Positions 1 to 7,570 of a DNA stretch of 64,000 nucleotides are shown here, one piece after another. The position numbers and the translations under genes were made by a program. The stretch is from CAYRGQ01 sp964423925 (GTDB taxonomy: Bacteria > Bacteroidota > Bacteroidia > Sphingobacteriales > Sphingobacteriaceae). Numbering within the stretch: the stretch's first letter is position 1; each line of letters begins with the position of its first letter. The notes under the pieces were generated by a model. The model saw only the letters and a list, made by a program, of their open reading frames with translations, had not been told where the DNA came from and did no database searches. Location of the stretch: positions 186,001 through 250,000 of the forward strand of contig CAYRGQ010000002.1 in the NCBI GenBank assembly GCA_964423925.1, written 5' to 3'.

Positions 1-28
1 GTTGTAGATCGCGCCAAAGCGCTGCTAT

Positions 29-814
29 CTAAAACAGTTCTTTGCTGAGGATGTAGATGCCCATGGTCAGCAGAAACCAACCAAATCCGCCTCGAAGCCT
101 CTCACCTGAGATACGTCTTCCTAGCAAGCTCCCCACGAGCACGCCCACAATCGTAATTGAGAGGAAGATGAACAGGAAATTCCAGTTAATCTGAACATGG
201 CCAATGTCCCCGATAAAACCGACCAAGGAGTTGATAGCGATAATAATTAGGGACGTTCCGATGGCTCGCTTGATGGGGGTCTTCGCCAAAATGACCAGCG
301 TGGGGATAATGAGGAAGCCTCCACCGGCGCCCAATAGCCCTGTCACCAAGCCGATACCGATACCCAGCGCGCCGAGCTGAAGCATTACATAAGCACTTTT
401 TTTCTGCCGATCGGACTGCCCGTACCCCAAAATCATCGAAACCGACGAGGCGAGCATCAACGCCGAAAAAAGGATCATAATCGTGGTAGAACGATGAACG
501 GTGAATCCCGCTAGCTGAAACAGCTCGTCGGGGATCAGAGGTAGTACGTATTTGCGCGTCAGAAACACCGTCGCCAAGGAAGTGAGGCCGAAGGTAGCCG
601 CTACCCGGAAGTCGACATTGCTCTTCGTCGCTTGGAAACCAGCGCCGGCTAAGCTCGTTACTCCGATAATAAACAAGGAGTATGAGGTGGCAACAGTGGG
701 ATCCAGATGAAAAACGTAGACCAGCACGGGCACCGCCAAGATGGATCCACCGCCACCAATCAGTCCAAGCACCACACCAATAAGAACCGCGAGGGCATAC
801 CCTAATATCTCCAT
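29..814 (-). CDS. TauE/SafE-family sulfite/anion exporter permease
   Basis: A 261-residue integral membrane protein with the two-fold hydrophobic architecture of the TauE/SafE (DUF81) family. The N-terminal half has the glycine-rich segment GLIGGGGSILAVPVLVY, and the second half repeats it as GLLGAGGGFLIIPTLVIL. These paired Gly-Gly-Gly segments after a helix are the family signature. Members are thought to export sulfite, sulfoacetate or related organic anions across the inner membrane, but the substrate here cannot be told from sequence. It starts at an ATG and has full family length. It stands alone at the left edge, and the first 28 bases of the window hold no recognisable gene. Confidence 0.9.
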   Translation of the reverse strand: MEILGYALAVLIGVVLGLIGGGGSILAVPVLVYVFHLDPTVATSYSLFIIGVTSLAGAGFQATKSNVDFRVAATFGLTSLATVFLTRKYVLPLIPDELFQLAGFTVHRSTTIMILFSALMLASSVSMILGYGQSDRQKKSAYVMLQLGALGIGIGLVTGLLGAGGGFLIIPTLVILAKTPIKRAIGTSLIIIAINSLVGFIGDIGHVQINWNFLFIFLSITIVGVLVGSLLGRRISGERLRGGFGWFLLTMGIYILSKELF

Positions 815-1005
815 GGAAACTACCTAAACGAGCGCGCTAGCCCGCCGCATAAACTTGCGTATTCGGGCTTGGCTTTATTCACACGCCGCAAAACAAATTA
901 CGCGTTAATTGGTTGATTTATCAAATGGGAAGGGTAAGACTCGCGTCGTGCCACACGCGTACGATCAAGGCCCAGACCCACGTGTACGGATAAAACGCTT
1001 AAATT

Positions 1006-1383
1006 ATGTGTGCGAAAATAAAAATAAAGACGAAGAACCCACTGGAGAAGACTAACTTGCTTAAAGATGGGCTCACAAGCGAAAAGGCGTTGGAATTACT
1101 CGCCAACGTGCGCGACAAATACGAATATGCGAAGGAACGTCGGAATATTGTGAATTCGGAACGGGTCGTATCCATCGCTGCTGGCGCATTTGTCCTGTAT
1201 ACTGGCGTCAATAACATGTTTCGATCGCCGTTCTCGGCGCTGCTGGAAGTCGTTGCAGGAAGTGCGCTTCTATTACGAGGAGCCACTGGGTATTGCCCTG
1301 TCAAAGAGCAATTGACTGGCGTTCGGGATGTTACCGTTGTCGAACCGAAGATTCCTACCCCGCCAAGCGCCACGATTGCCTGA
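1006..1383 (+). CDS. DUF2892 (YgaP-like) small membrane protein
   Basis: A 125-residue protein with a charged N-terminal half of about 55 residues, followed by two short hydrophobic segments around SIAAGAFVLYTGV and ALLEVVAGSALLLRGATGYCPV. The sequence N-S-E-R-V-V followed by a transmembrane hairpin ending in a G-x-C-P motif is typical of the DUF2892 domain, which in YgaP-like proteins sits beside a rhodanese domain. No rhodanese domain is present here. Function is unknown; the conserved Cys-Pro could be redox active, but that is inference. It is divergent from the upstream permease and convergent with the next gene. A reverse-strand reading frame covers the same bases and is a shadow. Confidence 0.7.
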   Translation: MCAKIKIKTKNPLEKTNLLKDGLTSEKALELLANVRDKYEYAKERRNIVNSERVVSIAAGAFVLYTGVNNMFRSPFSALLEVVAGSALLLRGATGYCPVKEQLTGVRDVTVVEPKIPTPPSATIA

Positions 1384-1405
1384 CAACCAAGAAGCTTGGG
1401 GGAAC

Positions 1406-1804
1406 CTAGCGCAATATCGAGGCCAGCTGCGCGACCTGATGATCGACGAGTTTCTGTAACGGGCCAGAGGCCAGCATCTTCATCATCATGTTCAAATCGG
1501 CGTCGATACGTAGGGTAGCCGTGGTTCTATCGTCCGCTAGGGAATCAAGAGTCCAGCGAAGCGTTACATCAAATGGCGCTTTCTCTAATGGTACGAACAC
1601 GACCTCGCGGTTTTCTTCTCGATGGGCTACCTTCAAGGCCAACTTGGCCATGTTTTGTATGGTGAAACGCGCCTCATCACGGGTTGATGACCAATTGTAG
1701 ATATTCTCAGGCATCAACGCTTCGTGGTTATTGCAGTCCGCAAGGAACGCATACACTTGGTCTGCAGGCTTATCGACGGTAACCGAATTTTGGATCGTAG
1801 TCAT
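1406..1804 (-). CDS. SRPBCC/START-like family protein
   Basis: A 132-residue soluble protein that begins with an N-terminal beta strand followed by DKPADQVYAFLADCNNHEALMP, the usual opening of polyketide cyclase/SRPBCC (helix-grip fold) proteins. The alternating beta pattern and the C-terminal amphipathic helix (PLQKLVDHQVAQLASIL) fit the family, which binds hydrophobic ligands in a cavity. The specific ligand is unknown. It lies 22 bases upstream of pyrE's stop codon on the same strand, so it is probably the distal gene of a pyrE transcript, an association common in Bacteroidota. Start ATG; length normal for the family. Confidence 0.8.
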   Translation of the reverse strand: MTTIQNSVTVDKPADQVYAFLADCNNHEALMPENIYNWSSTRDEARFTIQNMAKLALKVAHREENREVVFVPLEKAPFDVTLRWTLDSLADDRTTATLRIDADLNMMMKMLASGPLQKLVDHQVAQLASILR

Positions 1805-1826
1805 GCGTGATGGATGTTGGGCTCGT

Positions 1827-2480
1827 CTATCTGGAAACTTCCTGTCCCCATGTACTGGGGCTTAACCGCCATTCGCGAAGCAGTTCGGCTTCCGTCTGCT
1901 GTACGTAGTTATGCTCTATAGCAAAATCAATCAAAGAATCGTACGAACAAAGGCTAATCAAGCGACACTTTGCTTCCGCAAAATTGCGAGTAGCCTCTTC
2001 AAATCCATAACTGAATATTGACACCAACCCCACGACATCGCACCCGGCCTCTCGCAGTGCCTTCACGGCGCGCAAACTGCTCATGCCCGTAGAAACCAAA
2101 TCTTCAATCACTACTACGCGCTGCCCTTCCACTACCTCTCCTTCGATTTGATTTTGCCGACCGTGGGCCTTCGCATCACTGCGCACATAGGTAAACGGCA
2201 GTCCCAATTCCTGAGCGACCAACACGCCTTGGGGAATGCCAGCCGTAGCCACGCCCGAAATCATCTGTACGGAACCAAACTCCTCGTGGACAACCTCAGA
2301 TAGCTTCTGCCGGATGTAGGTGCGGATTGAAGGGTGGGACAACGCAATACGGTTGTCGCAGTAAATTGGCGACTTCCATCCGGAGGCCCAAGTAAAAGGT
2401 GTTTTAGGTTGTAGTTTTATTGCTTTAATTTGCAACAAGGATTCAGCAACTTTTTGTTCAACCTCTTTCATACTATTCAT
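1827..2480 (-). CDS. pyrE: orotate phosphoribosyltransferase
   Basis: Catalyses orotate + PRPP to orotidine 5'-monophosphate + PPi in pyrimidine synthesis, in the cytoplasm. The phosphoribosyltransferase PRPP-binding motif VVVIEDLVSTGMSS lies around residues 122-135, and the flexible-loop segment containing KAHGRQNQIEG precedes it. Length (217 residues) is normal. Two start codons are possible: ATG at 2480 and a second ATG three codons later at 2471. A -7 box TAAATTTG on the minus strand ends only four bases before the first ATG, so the message is probably leaderless from 2480 or has a very short leader for 2471. It is divergent from the NUDIX gene, whose ATG overlaps this start by two bases. 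Confidence 0.95.
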   Translation of the reverse strand: MNSMKEVEQKVAESLLQIKAIKLQPKTPFTWASGWKSPIYCDNRIALSHPSIRTYIRQKLSEVVHEEFGSVQMISGVATAGIPQGVLVAQELGLPFTYVRSDAKAHGRQNQIEGEVVEGQRVVVIEDLVSTGMSSLRAVKALREAGCDVVGLVSIFSYGFEEATRNFAEAKCRLISLCSYDSLIDFAIEHNYVQQTEAELLREWRLSPSTWGQEVSR

Positions 2481-3087
2481 GGCGCAAATTTATAAAATTT
2501 ATATGAACGAATCGGCTCTCATTTTAGCCGATTTCTCCCCATCCGACAACAAAGGAATACAAGCAATTGACCATCAAGAGATTGATCTCGAAAAGCTTTA
2601 CAAAGCATCAAAAAACACGAAGAAAAACACGGATTACTGGGTATTAACCGCCGATCCGAAGCCACTTTTCAAAAAGCTGACGCGCAAATTCACTACAATT
2701 GAGGCGGGTGGCGGTCTTGTCAAAAATGGTGAGGGTGACTACCTCCTGATCTTTCGCTTAGGAAAGTGGGACCTGCCTAAAGGCAAGGTGGATGACGGCG
2801 AAAAAATCAAGGACGCCGCCGTTCGCGAGGTAGAAGAAGAATGCGGCATTAAGGTGAGCTACCTGGGCCCTAAAATACAAAAGACCTACCACGCCTATAC
2901 GCTTCGAGGTGAGCTCGTGCTCAAAGCTACCCATTGGTTTGAAATGGGTGCCAACAAGGTGCCCAAGCTTAAGCCGCAAGCCGCCGAAGACATTACCGAC
3001 GCGGTATGGCTGCCAAAGGAGAAATTCTCTAAAATCAGGAAAAACACCTACCGGCTGATCGAGGACATCCTCGACACGGTGGCCTAA
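2479..3087 (+). CDS. NUDIX hydrolase
   Basis: A 202-residue protein whose NUDIX box reads G-K-V-D-D-G-E-(5)-A-A-V-R-E-V-E-E-E-C-G-I around residues 101-123, matching GX5EX7REUXEEXGU with only small deviations. Members hydrolyse nucleoside diphosphates linked to another moiety; the substrate here is not predictable. About 75 residues precede the NUDIX fold, a long extension. The ATG at 2479 overlaps the pyrE start codon on the opposite strand; an internal ATG at 2503 would give a protein eight residues shorter. I prefer 2479 because the skipped residues (YKIYMN) look like a beta strand that belongs to the fold, but this is not certain. Confidence 0.9.
   Translation: MAQIYKIYMNESALILADFSPSDNKGIQAIDHQEIDLEKLYKASKNTKKNTDYWVLTADPKPLFKKLTRKFTTIEAGGGLVKNGEGDYLLIFRLGKWDLPKGKVDDGEKIKDAAVREVEEECGIKVSYLGPKIQKTYHAYTLRGELVLKATHWFEMGANKVPKLKPQAAEDITDAVWLPKEKFSKIRKNTYRLIEDILDTVA
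2485..2492 (-). promoter_or_regulatory. -7 box for pyrE, TAAATTTG
   Basis: On the minus strand this octamer matches the Bacteroidota -7 consensus TAnnTTTG exactly. Its G lies five bases before the A of the pyrE ATG, placing transcription start at or very near the start codon. No clear -33 TTG is visible at the expected distance, so activity may depend on other features. Confidence 0.6.
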
Positions 3088-3101
3088 GCTACACCGGGCG
3101 G

Positions 3102-4493
3102 CTATGCGTCGCGCTTAAGCTTGTATTTCTCGATTTTGCTGTAAAGATGGCTTCGTTGGATGTCAATTTCGTCCGCGGTTTTCGATACATTCCATCCATT
3201 TTTCTCCAATTTGTACTGGATATATCCTTTTTCGGCAAAATCCTTAAAATCTTGGAACGACTCAAAACTATCGTAGTCAAAGTCGTTGCCAGACGCCGAA
3301 GGTGCAGCAACGGGAGACGTCTCGGCAACAGCCGAAGACGGGTTGGCATAGGCGACGACTTCTTTGTCGGTAACTGACTTGTCACTCAGGATAATCAACC
3401 GCTCCACCATGTTTCGCAATTCACGGATATTACCCGTCCACGGAAGGGCTTGCAGCGCCGTCAATGCTTCCGGCGTGAACGTCTTCACCGGAATACTATA
3501 TTCGTTACAGATTTCCTCACAGAAGTGCTTCGTCAGGATAGGGATGTCCTCCTTGCGTTCGGTAAGCGCCGGCACATGAATCACAATGACACTCAGGCGG
3601 TGGTAAAGGTCCATCCTGAAATTGCCTTCGTCGATTTCCTTGAGCAGATCCTTGTTAGTCGCGGCAACCACTCGCACGTTTACCTCGATTTCCTTTTCGC
3701 CACCCACGCGGGTAATCTTATTCTCTTGTAGGGCGCGCAACACTTTGGCTTGCGCCGAAAGGCTCATGTCACCGATTTCGTCGAGAAACAGTGTGCCGTT
3801 GTGGGCTTGTTCAAACTTGCCAATCCGCTGCTTCACCGCCGAGGTAAACGACCCTTTCTCATGACCAAACAATTCGCTTTCAATTAATTCGGACGGAATA
3901 GCCGCGCAGTTTACTTCAATCAAGGGCGAGCCTGACCTCGAGGACTTCTCGTGTAGCCAACGCGCCACTAACTCCTTACCACTACCATTGGCACCGGTTA
4001 TCAGCACCCGTGCATCTGTCGGGGCTACCCGCTCGATGGTATCTTTGATCCGCGTCACCGCTTCCGACCCACCTAGGATGTCGCGTGTCTTGCTTACTTT
4101 GCGCTTCAGCACCTTGGTTTCGGTGACGAGCGTACCGCGTTCCAAGGCATTGCGAACCGTGATCAGCAAGCGGTTCAAGTCGGGTGGTTTCGAGATGAAA
4201 TCGTACGCTCCCTTCTTGCTGGCCTCTACGGCAGTTTCAATCGTACCGTGACCCGAGATCATGATGAACGGCAAGTCCGGCTTGATGGCTAACGCCTCGG
4301 TCAGTACCTGCATCCCATCCATCTTGCTCATTTTGATATCGCATAATACCAAGTCGACGGACTCTTTTTTGATTATCGCAAGGCCATCGATTCCATTGTC
4401 CGTATCCAGCACGTGGTAATTTTCGTACTCCAGGATCTCTTTTAACGTGCTGCGGATGGCACGTTCGTCATCAATGATTAGAATTTTGGTCAT
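3102..4493 (-). CDS. NtrC-type sigma-54-dependent response regulator
   Basis: A 463-residue cytoplasmic regulator with three parts. The receiver domain (1-120) has the phospho-acceptor Asp52 and the acidic pair D8/D9. The AAA+ domain (about 140-370) has Walker A GANGSGKE at 167-174 and Walker B with D238/E239. The C-terminal Fis-type helix-turn-helix (about 420-460) includes KTADEIDIQRSHLYSKI. The sigma-54-contacting loop, normally GAFTGA, reads GSFTSA at 214-219. No histidine kinase gene is adjacent, so the partner is encoded elsewhere. The stop is 14 bases from the convergent NUDIX gene. The family activates RpoN-dependent promoters by ATP hydrolysis; targets are unknown here. Confidence 0.93.
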   Translation of the reverse strand: MTKILIIDDERAIRSTLKEILEYENYHVLDTDNGIDGLAIIKKESVDLVLCDIKMSKMDGMQVLTEALAIKPDLPFIMISGHGTIETAVEASKKGAYDFISKPPDLNRLLITVRNALERGTLVTETKVLKRKVSKTRDILGGSEAVTRIKDTIERVAPTDARVLITGANGSGKELVARWLHEKSSRSGSPLIEVNCAAIPSELIESELFGHEKGSFTSAVKQRIGKFEQAHNGTLFLDEIGDMSLSAQAKVLRALQENKITRVGGEKEIEVNVRVVAATNKDLLKEIDEGNFRMDLYHRLSVIVIHVPALTERKEDIPILTKHFCEEICNEYSIPVKTFTPEALTALQALPWTGNIRELRNMVERLIILSDKSVTDKEVVAYANPSSAVAETSPVAAPSASGNDFDYDSFESFQDFKDFAEKGYIQYKLEKNGWNVSKTADEIDIQRSHLYSKIEKYKLKRDA

Positions 4494-4522
4494 GTAAAAT
4501 TATGTAGTAAAGCGTATTGTCA

Positions 4523-4910
4523 TAAAAAAGCAAACCCTATAAGCCGGATTCTGTAACCGTATCACACGGCCTTCTATCATTTATCTAGGCGAGCCATCAC
4601 TGGAACGCTCAAGCAGCCTACCCGTCACGGTCACCGGGCGAACCGATGGGAAGCGCGCAACTTCCTGGCTTACCGTGACCTATTTGGCCTTACAACCCCC
4701 GGGGTTTACCGCGATGCGTGTCGCCACGCAAAGCCGTGAGCTCTTACCTCACGTTTTCACCCTTACCCGCTAGCGGGCGGTTTGTTTTCTGTGGCACTTT
4801 CCGTCTTCGCCTTTCGGTGAATCCTTCCCGTTAGGAAGCGGGGCGCGCTACGTTGTCCGGACTTTCCTCCCTCCCCAGTTGGAGACGGCGATAGAACAGG
4901 TTTGCTTTGA
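4523..4910 (-). ncRNA. rnpB: RNase P RNA, bacterial type A
   Basis: Catalytic RNA that matures tRNA 5' ends. Read on the minus strand it contains the universally conserved GAGGAAAGTCCGGAC near the 5' end (about 4858-4873) and ACAGAATCCGGCTTA near the 3' end (about 4539-4553). The ends are set by helix P1: AAAGCAAACC (4899-4908) pairs with GGGTTTGCTTT (about 4526-4536). A run of T on the minus strand follows P1 and may serve as terminator. A -7 box lies directly upstream, in agreement with this 5' end. Exact ends are uncertain by a few bases. Confidence 0.93.
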
Positions 4911-4912
4911 GG

Positions 4913-4920
4913 CAAAGATA
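4913..4920 (-). promoter_or_regulatory. -7 box for rnpB, TATCTTTG
   Basis: An exact TAnnTTTG match on the minus strand, ending five bases before the inferred 5' end of RNase P RNA. No TTG is visible at the -33 position. Confidence 0.65.
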
Positions 4921-5246
4921 ATGTTTTTTCAGGTAGGACGTGTCGCGGGGCGCTGCCTACACAGGGATTTGGCTTCTACCTCCGCGGAGTCTACTATTGC
5001 CGGGGTGTGCACCCGCGGGCGATTTGACGCAGAAGCTCGATTGCTTTATTCGTGTTTTGTGTGCAACACAAATCAAAATCTTGACTTAACACAAAGAGTG
5101 AGGTAAAACCAAAATTCATGGATACATGAGAATGAGACACGCTCCGCAGACGCTTTCTTATGCCATCAATGCCGGGCGAGCTAGGAAACAGGCAATAATC
5201 AAAAAGGCCTGCACACGGAATACGGGGACCAGCAAGTACGAAAAAG
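4921..5246. other. intergenic stretch without convincing gene
   Basis: Two open frames cover this stretch on opposite strands but neither has protein-like composition, a family resemblance or a usable start, so I leave them out. The stretch contains a palindrome with an extra half-site (separate entry). No tRNA, riboswitch or repeat was recognised. Confidence 0.5.
5056..5072. repeat. 17-base palindrome TTTGTGT-GCA-ACACAAA
   Basis: Perfect 7-base arms around a 3-base centre. The right half-site ACACAAA recurs as a direct copy at 5089-5095, 23 bases further on. The arrangement resembles a dimer-binding operator plus a third half-site, but there is no adjacent gene that it obviously controls. 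The nearest candidates are rnpB (starting at about 4910 and reading away) and the small gene ending at 5247. Confidence 0.4.
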
Positions 5247-5450
5247 TCAAATGGAAAAATCCGTTTTTTCTTCTTCAATTGAATCAAAAAAGCCCGCGAC
5301 TTCACCTCCTACCGGAAGGCCGTCTGCTTCAAATTTCACGACGCGGAGCTTGGGATAGTATCTCAGTACCTTCATGCCTCCATCGATGATTTGGCTTTTA
5401 ATTTTGCTATAAACCACCTCTTTTTTCAGTACACCAAAATAGATTGCCAT
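5247..5450 (-). CDS. 67-residue protein, possibly a stand-alone I9-like protease propeptide/inhibitor
   Basis: Unrecognised by name. The sequence looks coding: an N-terminal strand (AIYFGVL), an amphipathic helix, a second strand (KLRVVKFEA) and a C-terminal acidic strand (DSIEEEKTDF). This strand-helix-strand order with a terminal acidic edge resembles the I9 propeptide of subtilases. The N-terminal domain of the upstream subtilase shows a parallel pattern (NLGAIVVED, then SIVHYEKEREF). It lies 282 bases downstream of that protease gene on the same strand. If related, it could act as an inhibitor or folding helper in trans; this is inference from pattern only. No clear promoter or signal peptide is seen. 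Confidence 0.5.
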   Translation of the reverse strand: MAIYFGVLKKEVVYSKIKSQIIDGGMKVLRYYPKLRVVKFEADGLPVGGEVAGFFDSIEEEKTDFSI

Positions 5451-5732
5451 CGCTTTATCATGCTTGAAACCTACGTTTAATTATTTATATCGGCCCAGAA
5501 GTTCAATAAACACGATTGTCAAGGCCCCCTTGCACGGATTTATCGGGATAAACCAAGCTAAGATCAGGCCGTATAGCGTGTCTGCTGCTACATTTTCACT
5601 TTGAAACCGCTATTTTCTCCCAAATACTCCTTGAAATAGCCGGATATTACCCGTCCAGCCGGGGCGGGACAGGCCATTCCTCAAGCGAACCAAGCGTTCT
5701 AAAGTGTGCTGAGCAACAAACAATAACCGAAC

Positions 5733-6980
5733 TCAGATTTGAATTAAACCATACCCGATATCGCGGTATTTCAACCCCGATATCGCTTTCGCATTTCCTT
5801 CAAGGGTCTCCCAAATTTCCTTGGCCGTCTTCGCGGGAAATTGCTCCATATACAGTGCCGCCACGCCGGAAACAAAAGGCGTGGCCATACTTGTACCACT
5901 TTTTGCCCGGTACATCACGTTACCAGCCACAGGTACTGAACTGATGATATCTACGCCGGGTGCGCAGACGTTAATGTTGCCGCCGGACGTGGGATTCAGT
6001 CCCGCATTTGAAAACTTAGCGATGTTCATGCGGCCATCGATGGCGGCCACTGCCATGATCGAACGGGCATTTGCCGGAGACGAAACAGGAGCTGGCAAAG
6101 CAGGCCTGTTGCTGTGGTTTCCGGCGGCTGCGATCAGCAGGCAGTTGTTTTCCAATGCCTTTTCGCCGATTGTCTCGAACAGCACGGAAGGAGATTCGTT
6201 TAGTTGTACCCGCGATGCCAGCGAAAGCGAAATGACACGGAATTTTTTGGTAATGGCCCAGTCGATGGCATCAATGATGCTGCTCGTTGTGCCCACGCCC
6301 TTGTTGGAAAGCACTTTTGCAATCTTTAAGTTGGCTCCTTTTGCCACGCCGTATTGCCGGCCCGTATCGCTTCTGATATTTCCGACAGCAATACCCGCAC
6401 AATGGGTGCCATGGCCGTTCTGGTCATTATCCCACGCTTCCCCTTCCACAAACGATTTGCCTTCGATCTCCCGACCGGAAAAATCCGGATGAGACACGTC
6501 CAACCCCGTATCCAGCACGCATACATCCACGCCCGATCCTGTGAAGGCGGTACGCTCTAACCCAATAGCTTTCAGCCCCCACTCCATTTCCACCAACTGT
6601 GTCTGGGGCAAGGGCTTTTTGGACAAGTACTCCTCCAGCTGCGTGATCGCTTGTTGGAGCTCACCGGTTTTCGTCTTGAGCGCCTGGAGAAGCTCGAGCT
6701 CCCCTGCGGTAAAAAACTCCCGCTCTTTTTCGTAATGCACAATAGAGCTTGACGCATCCAGTAGCGCATGCTCCAACTGTTGCTCGTCTAAGTCTTCAAC
6801 AACAATAGCCCCAAGGTTTTTGTAAAGGACAGCATTGTCCTGGCCGATGACCTGAAAAGAACGCAGGTCTTTGGACAAGTCCTCAGATGACGTGATGCTG
6901 AACTTGAATTCATTTTCTACTTGTTTCAGCGTCGTGTTTTTCTGGTCTTTCAGCAACACGACATATCGTTGTTTTCCCAT
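5733..6980 (-). CDS. S8 (subtilisin-family) serine peptidase without signal peptide
   Basis: A 415-residue protease. Residues 1-90 form a propeptide-like alpha/beta region, residues 95-125 a short predicted coiled coil, and residues 145-410 the subtilase domain. The catalytic triad is Asp157 (VLDTG), His190 (GHGTHCAG) and Ser364 (SGTSMATPFVSG), with oxyanion Asn288 (AAGN). There is no signal peptide, lipobox or Tat motif, so it probably acts in the cytoplasm or is released with a partner. It is the last gene of a tight minus-strand cluster: 11 bases separate it from the preceding gene, whose own start overlaps the one before. The substrate is unknown; a DUF2589-like protein heads the cluster. 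Confidence 0.93.
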   Translation of the reverse strand: MGKQRYVVLLKDQKNTTLKQVENEFKFSITSSEDLSKDLRSFQVIGQDNAVLYKNLGAIVVEDLDEQQLEHALLDASSSIVHYEKEREFFTAGELELLQALKTKTGELQQAITQLEEYLSKKPLPQTQLVEMEWGLKAIGLERTAFTGSGVDVCVLDTGLDVSHPDFSGREIEGKSFVEGEAWDNDQNGHGTHCAGIAVGNIRSDTGRQYGVAKGANLKIAKVLSNKGVGTTSSIIDAIDWAITKKFRVISLSLASRVQLNESPSVLFETIGEKALENNCLLIAAAGNHSNRPALPAPVSSPANARSIMAVAAIDGRMNIAKFSNAGLNPTSGGNINVCAPGVDIISSVPVAGNVMYRAKSGTSMATPFVSGVAALYMEQFPAKTAKEIWETLEGNAKAISGLKYRDIGYGLIQI

Positions 6981-6991
6981 TTTTACGCGAT

Positions 6992-7570
6992 TTATAAGAT
7001 GCGCAAGATAACCCGCTCGAGAATCAAGCAGATATCCTCATTACTAAGCTGCACCCTTAGCTTTTTGCCGATTCCCATAATGGAGCCGTTCTGCATAGTC
7101 AGTTGGGTCCAGAATGCGTTAATTTTCGGCATCGAGTCCAGCGCTTTGAGCTGGTCATCATTGATGATTCCGTTCTGGTAAAGCGAAACCAATAGACTGG
7201 AAAGAAGCTCCTCCCCTTCCTCAATTTTTCGCTTCTCCTTTTGCAGCAGTTCCGTCAGCAAACCATGTATGCCTTCCAGCCCATTAAAAGCCATTCCCCA
7301 AAAAAACTCCCGCTTTCCGGTTTGTACTTTTTCGAGTTTCACCGGGTCGAAACCTTTCTTTACCGTGGCTATCATGTTGGTTGTCCTGAGAACTTCCGAC
7401 TCGCGTGCATGGTCTCCTTTTGTGCGTACATATTGCAAAAAATCGCGAAGAAACACCCCGAACTGGTTCTCAAAATCATACGAGCGGCCTTCATACAAGC
7501 CCTGTACTTTATTGAACTGCGCGAATAACCCCTCAAGCTGCTGTACGGTATGGTGGACGAGCTCTTGCAT
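6992..7570 (-). CDS. unrecognised helical protein in the DUF2589-subtilase cluster
   Basis: I do not recognise this 192-residue protein. It is predicted almost entirely helical, with heptad-like stretches (TVQQLEGLFAQFNKVQGLYE near the N terminus and LTELLQKEKRKIEEGEELL in the middle) and no signal peptide or membrane segment. Its ATG overlaps the stop of the preceding gene by one base (TAATG), so the two are translationally coupled and probably made in fixed ratio. The subtilase gene follows after 11 bases. It could be an adaptor or structural partner, but no motif proves that. Confidence 0.7.
   Translation of the reverse strand: MQELVHHTVQQLEGLFAQFNKVQGLYEGRSYDFENQFGVFLRDFLQYVRTKGDHARESEVLRTTNMIATVKKGFDPVKLEKVQTGKREFFWGMAFNGLEGIHGLLTELLQKEKRKIEEGEELLSSLLVSLYQNGIINDDQLKALDSMPKINAFWTQLTMQNGSIMGIGKKLRVQLSNEDICLILERVILRIL

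Noticed and set aside
4994..5389. Two open frames on both strands in this gene-free stretch
   Set aside because: No family resemblance, poor composition and no promoter; judged chance frames. The gene at 5247-5450 in a different frame was kept.
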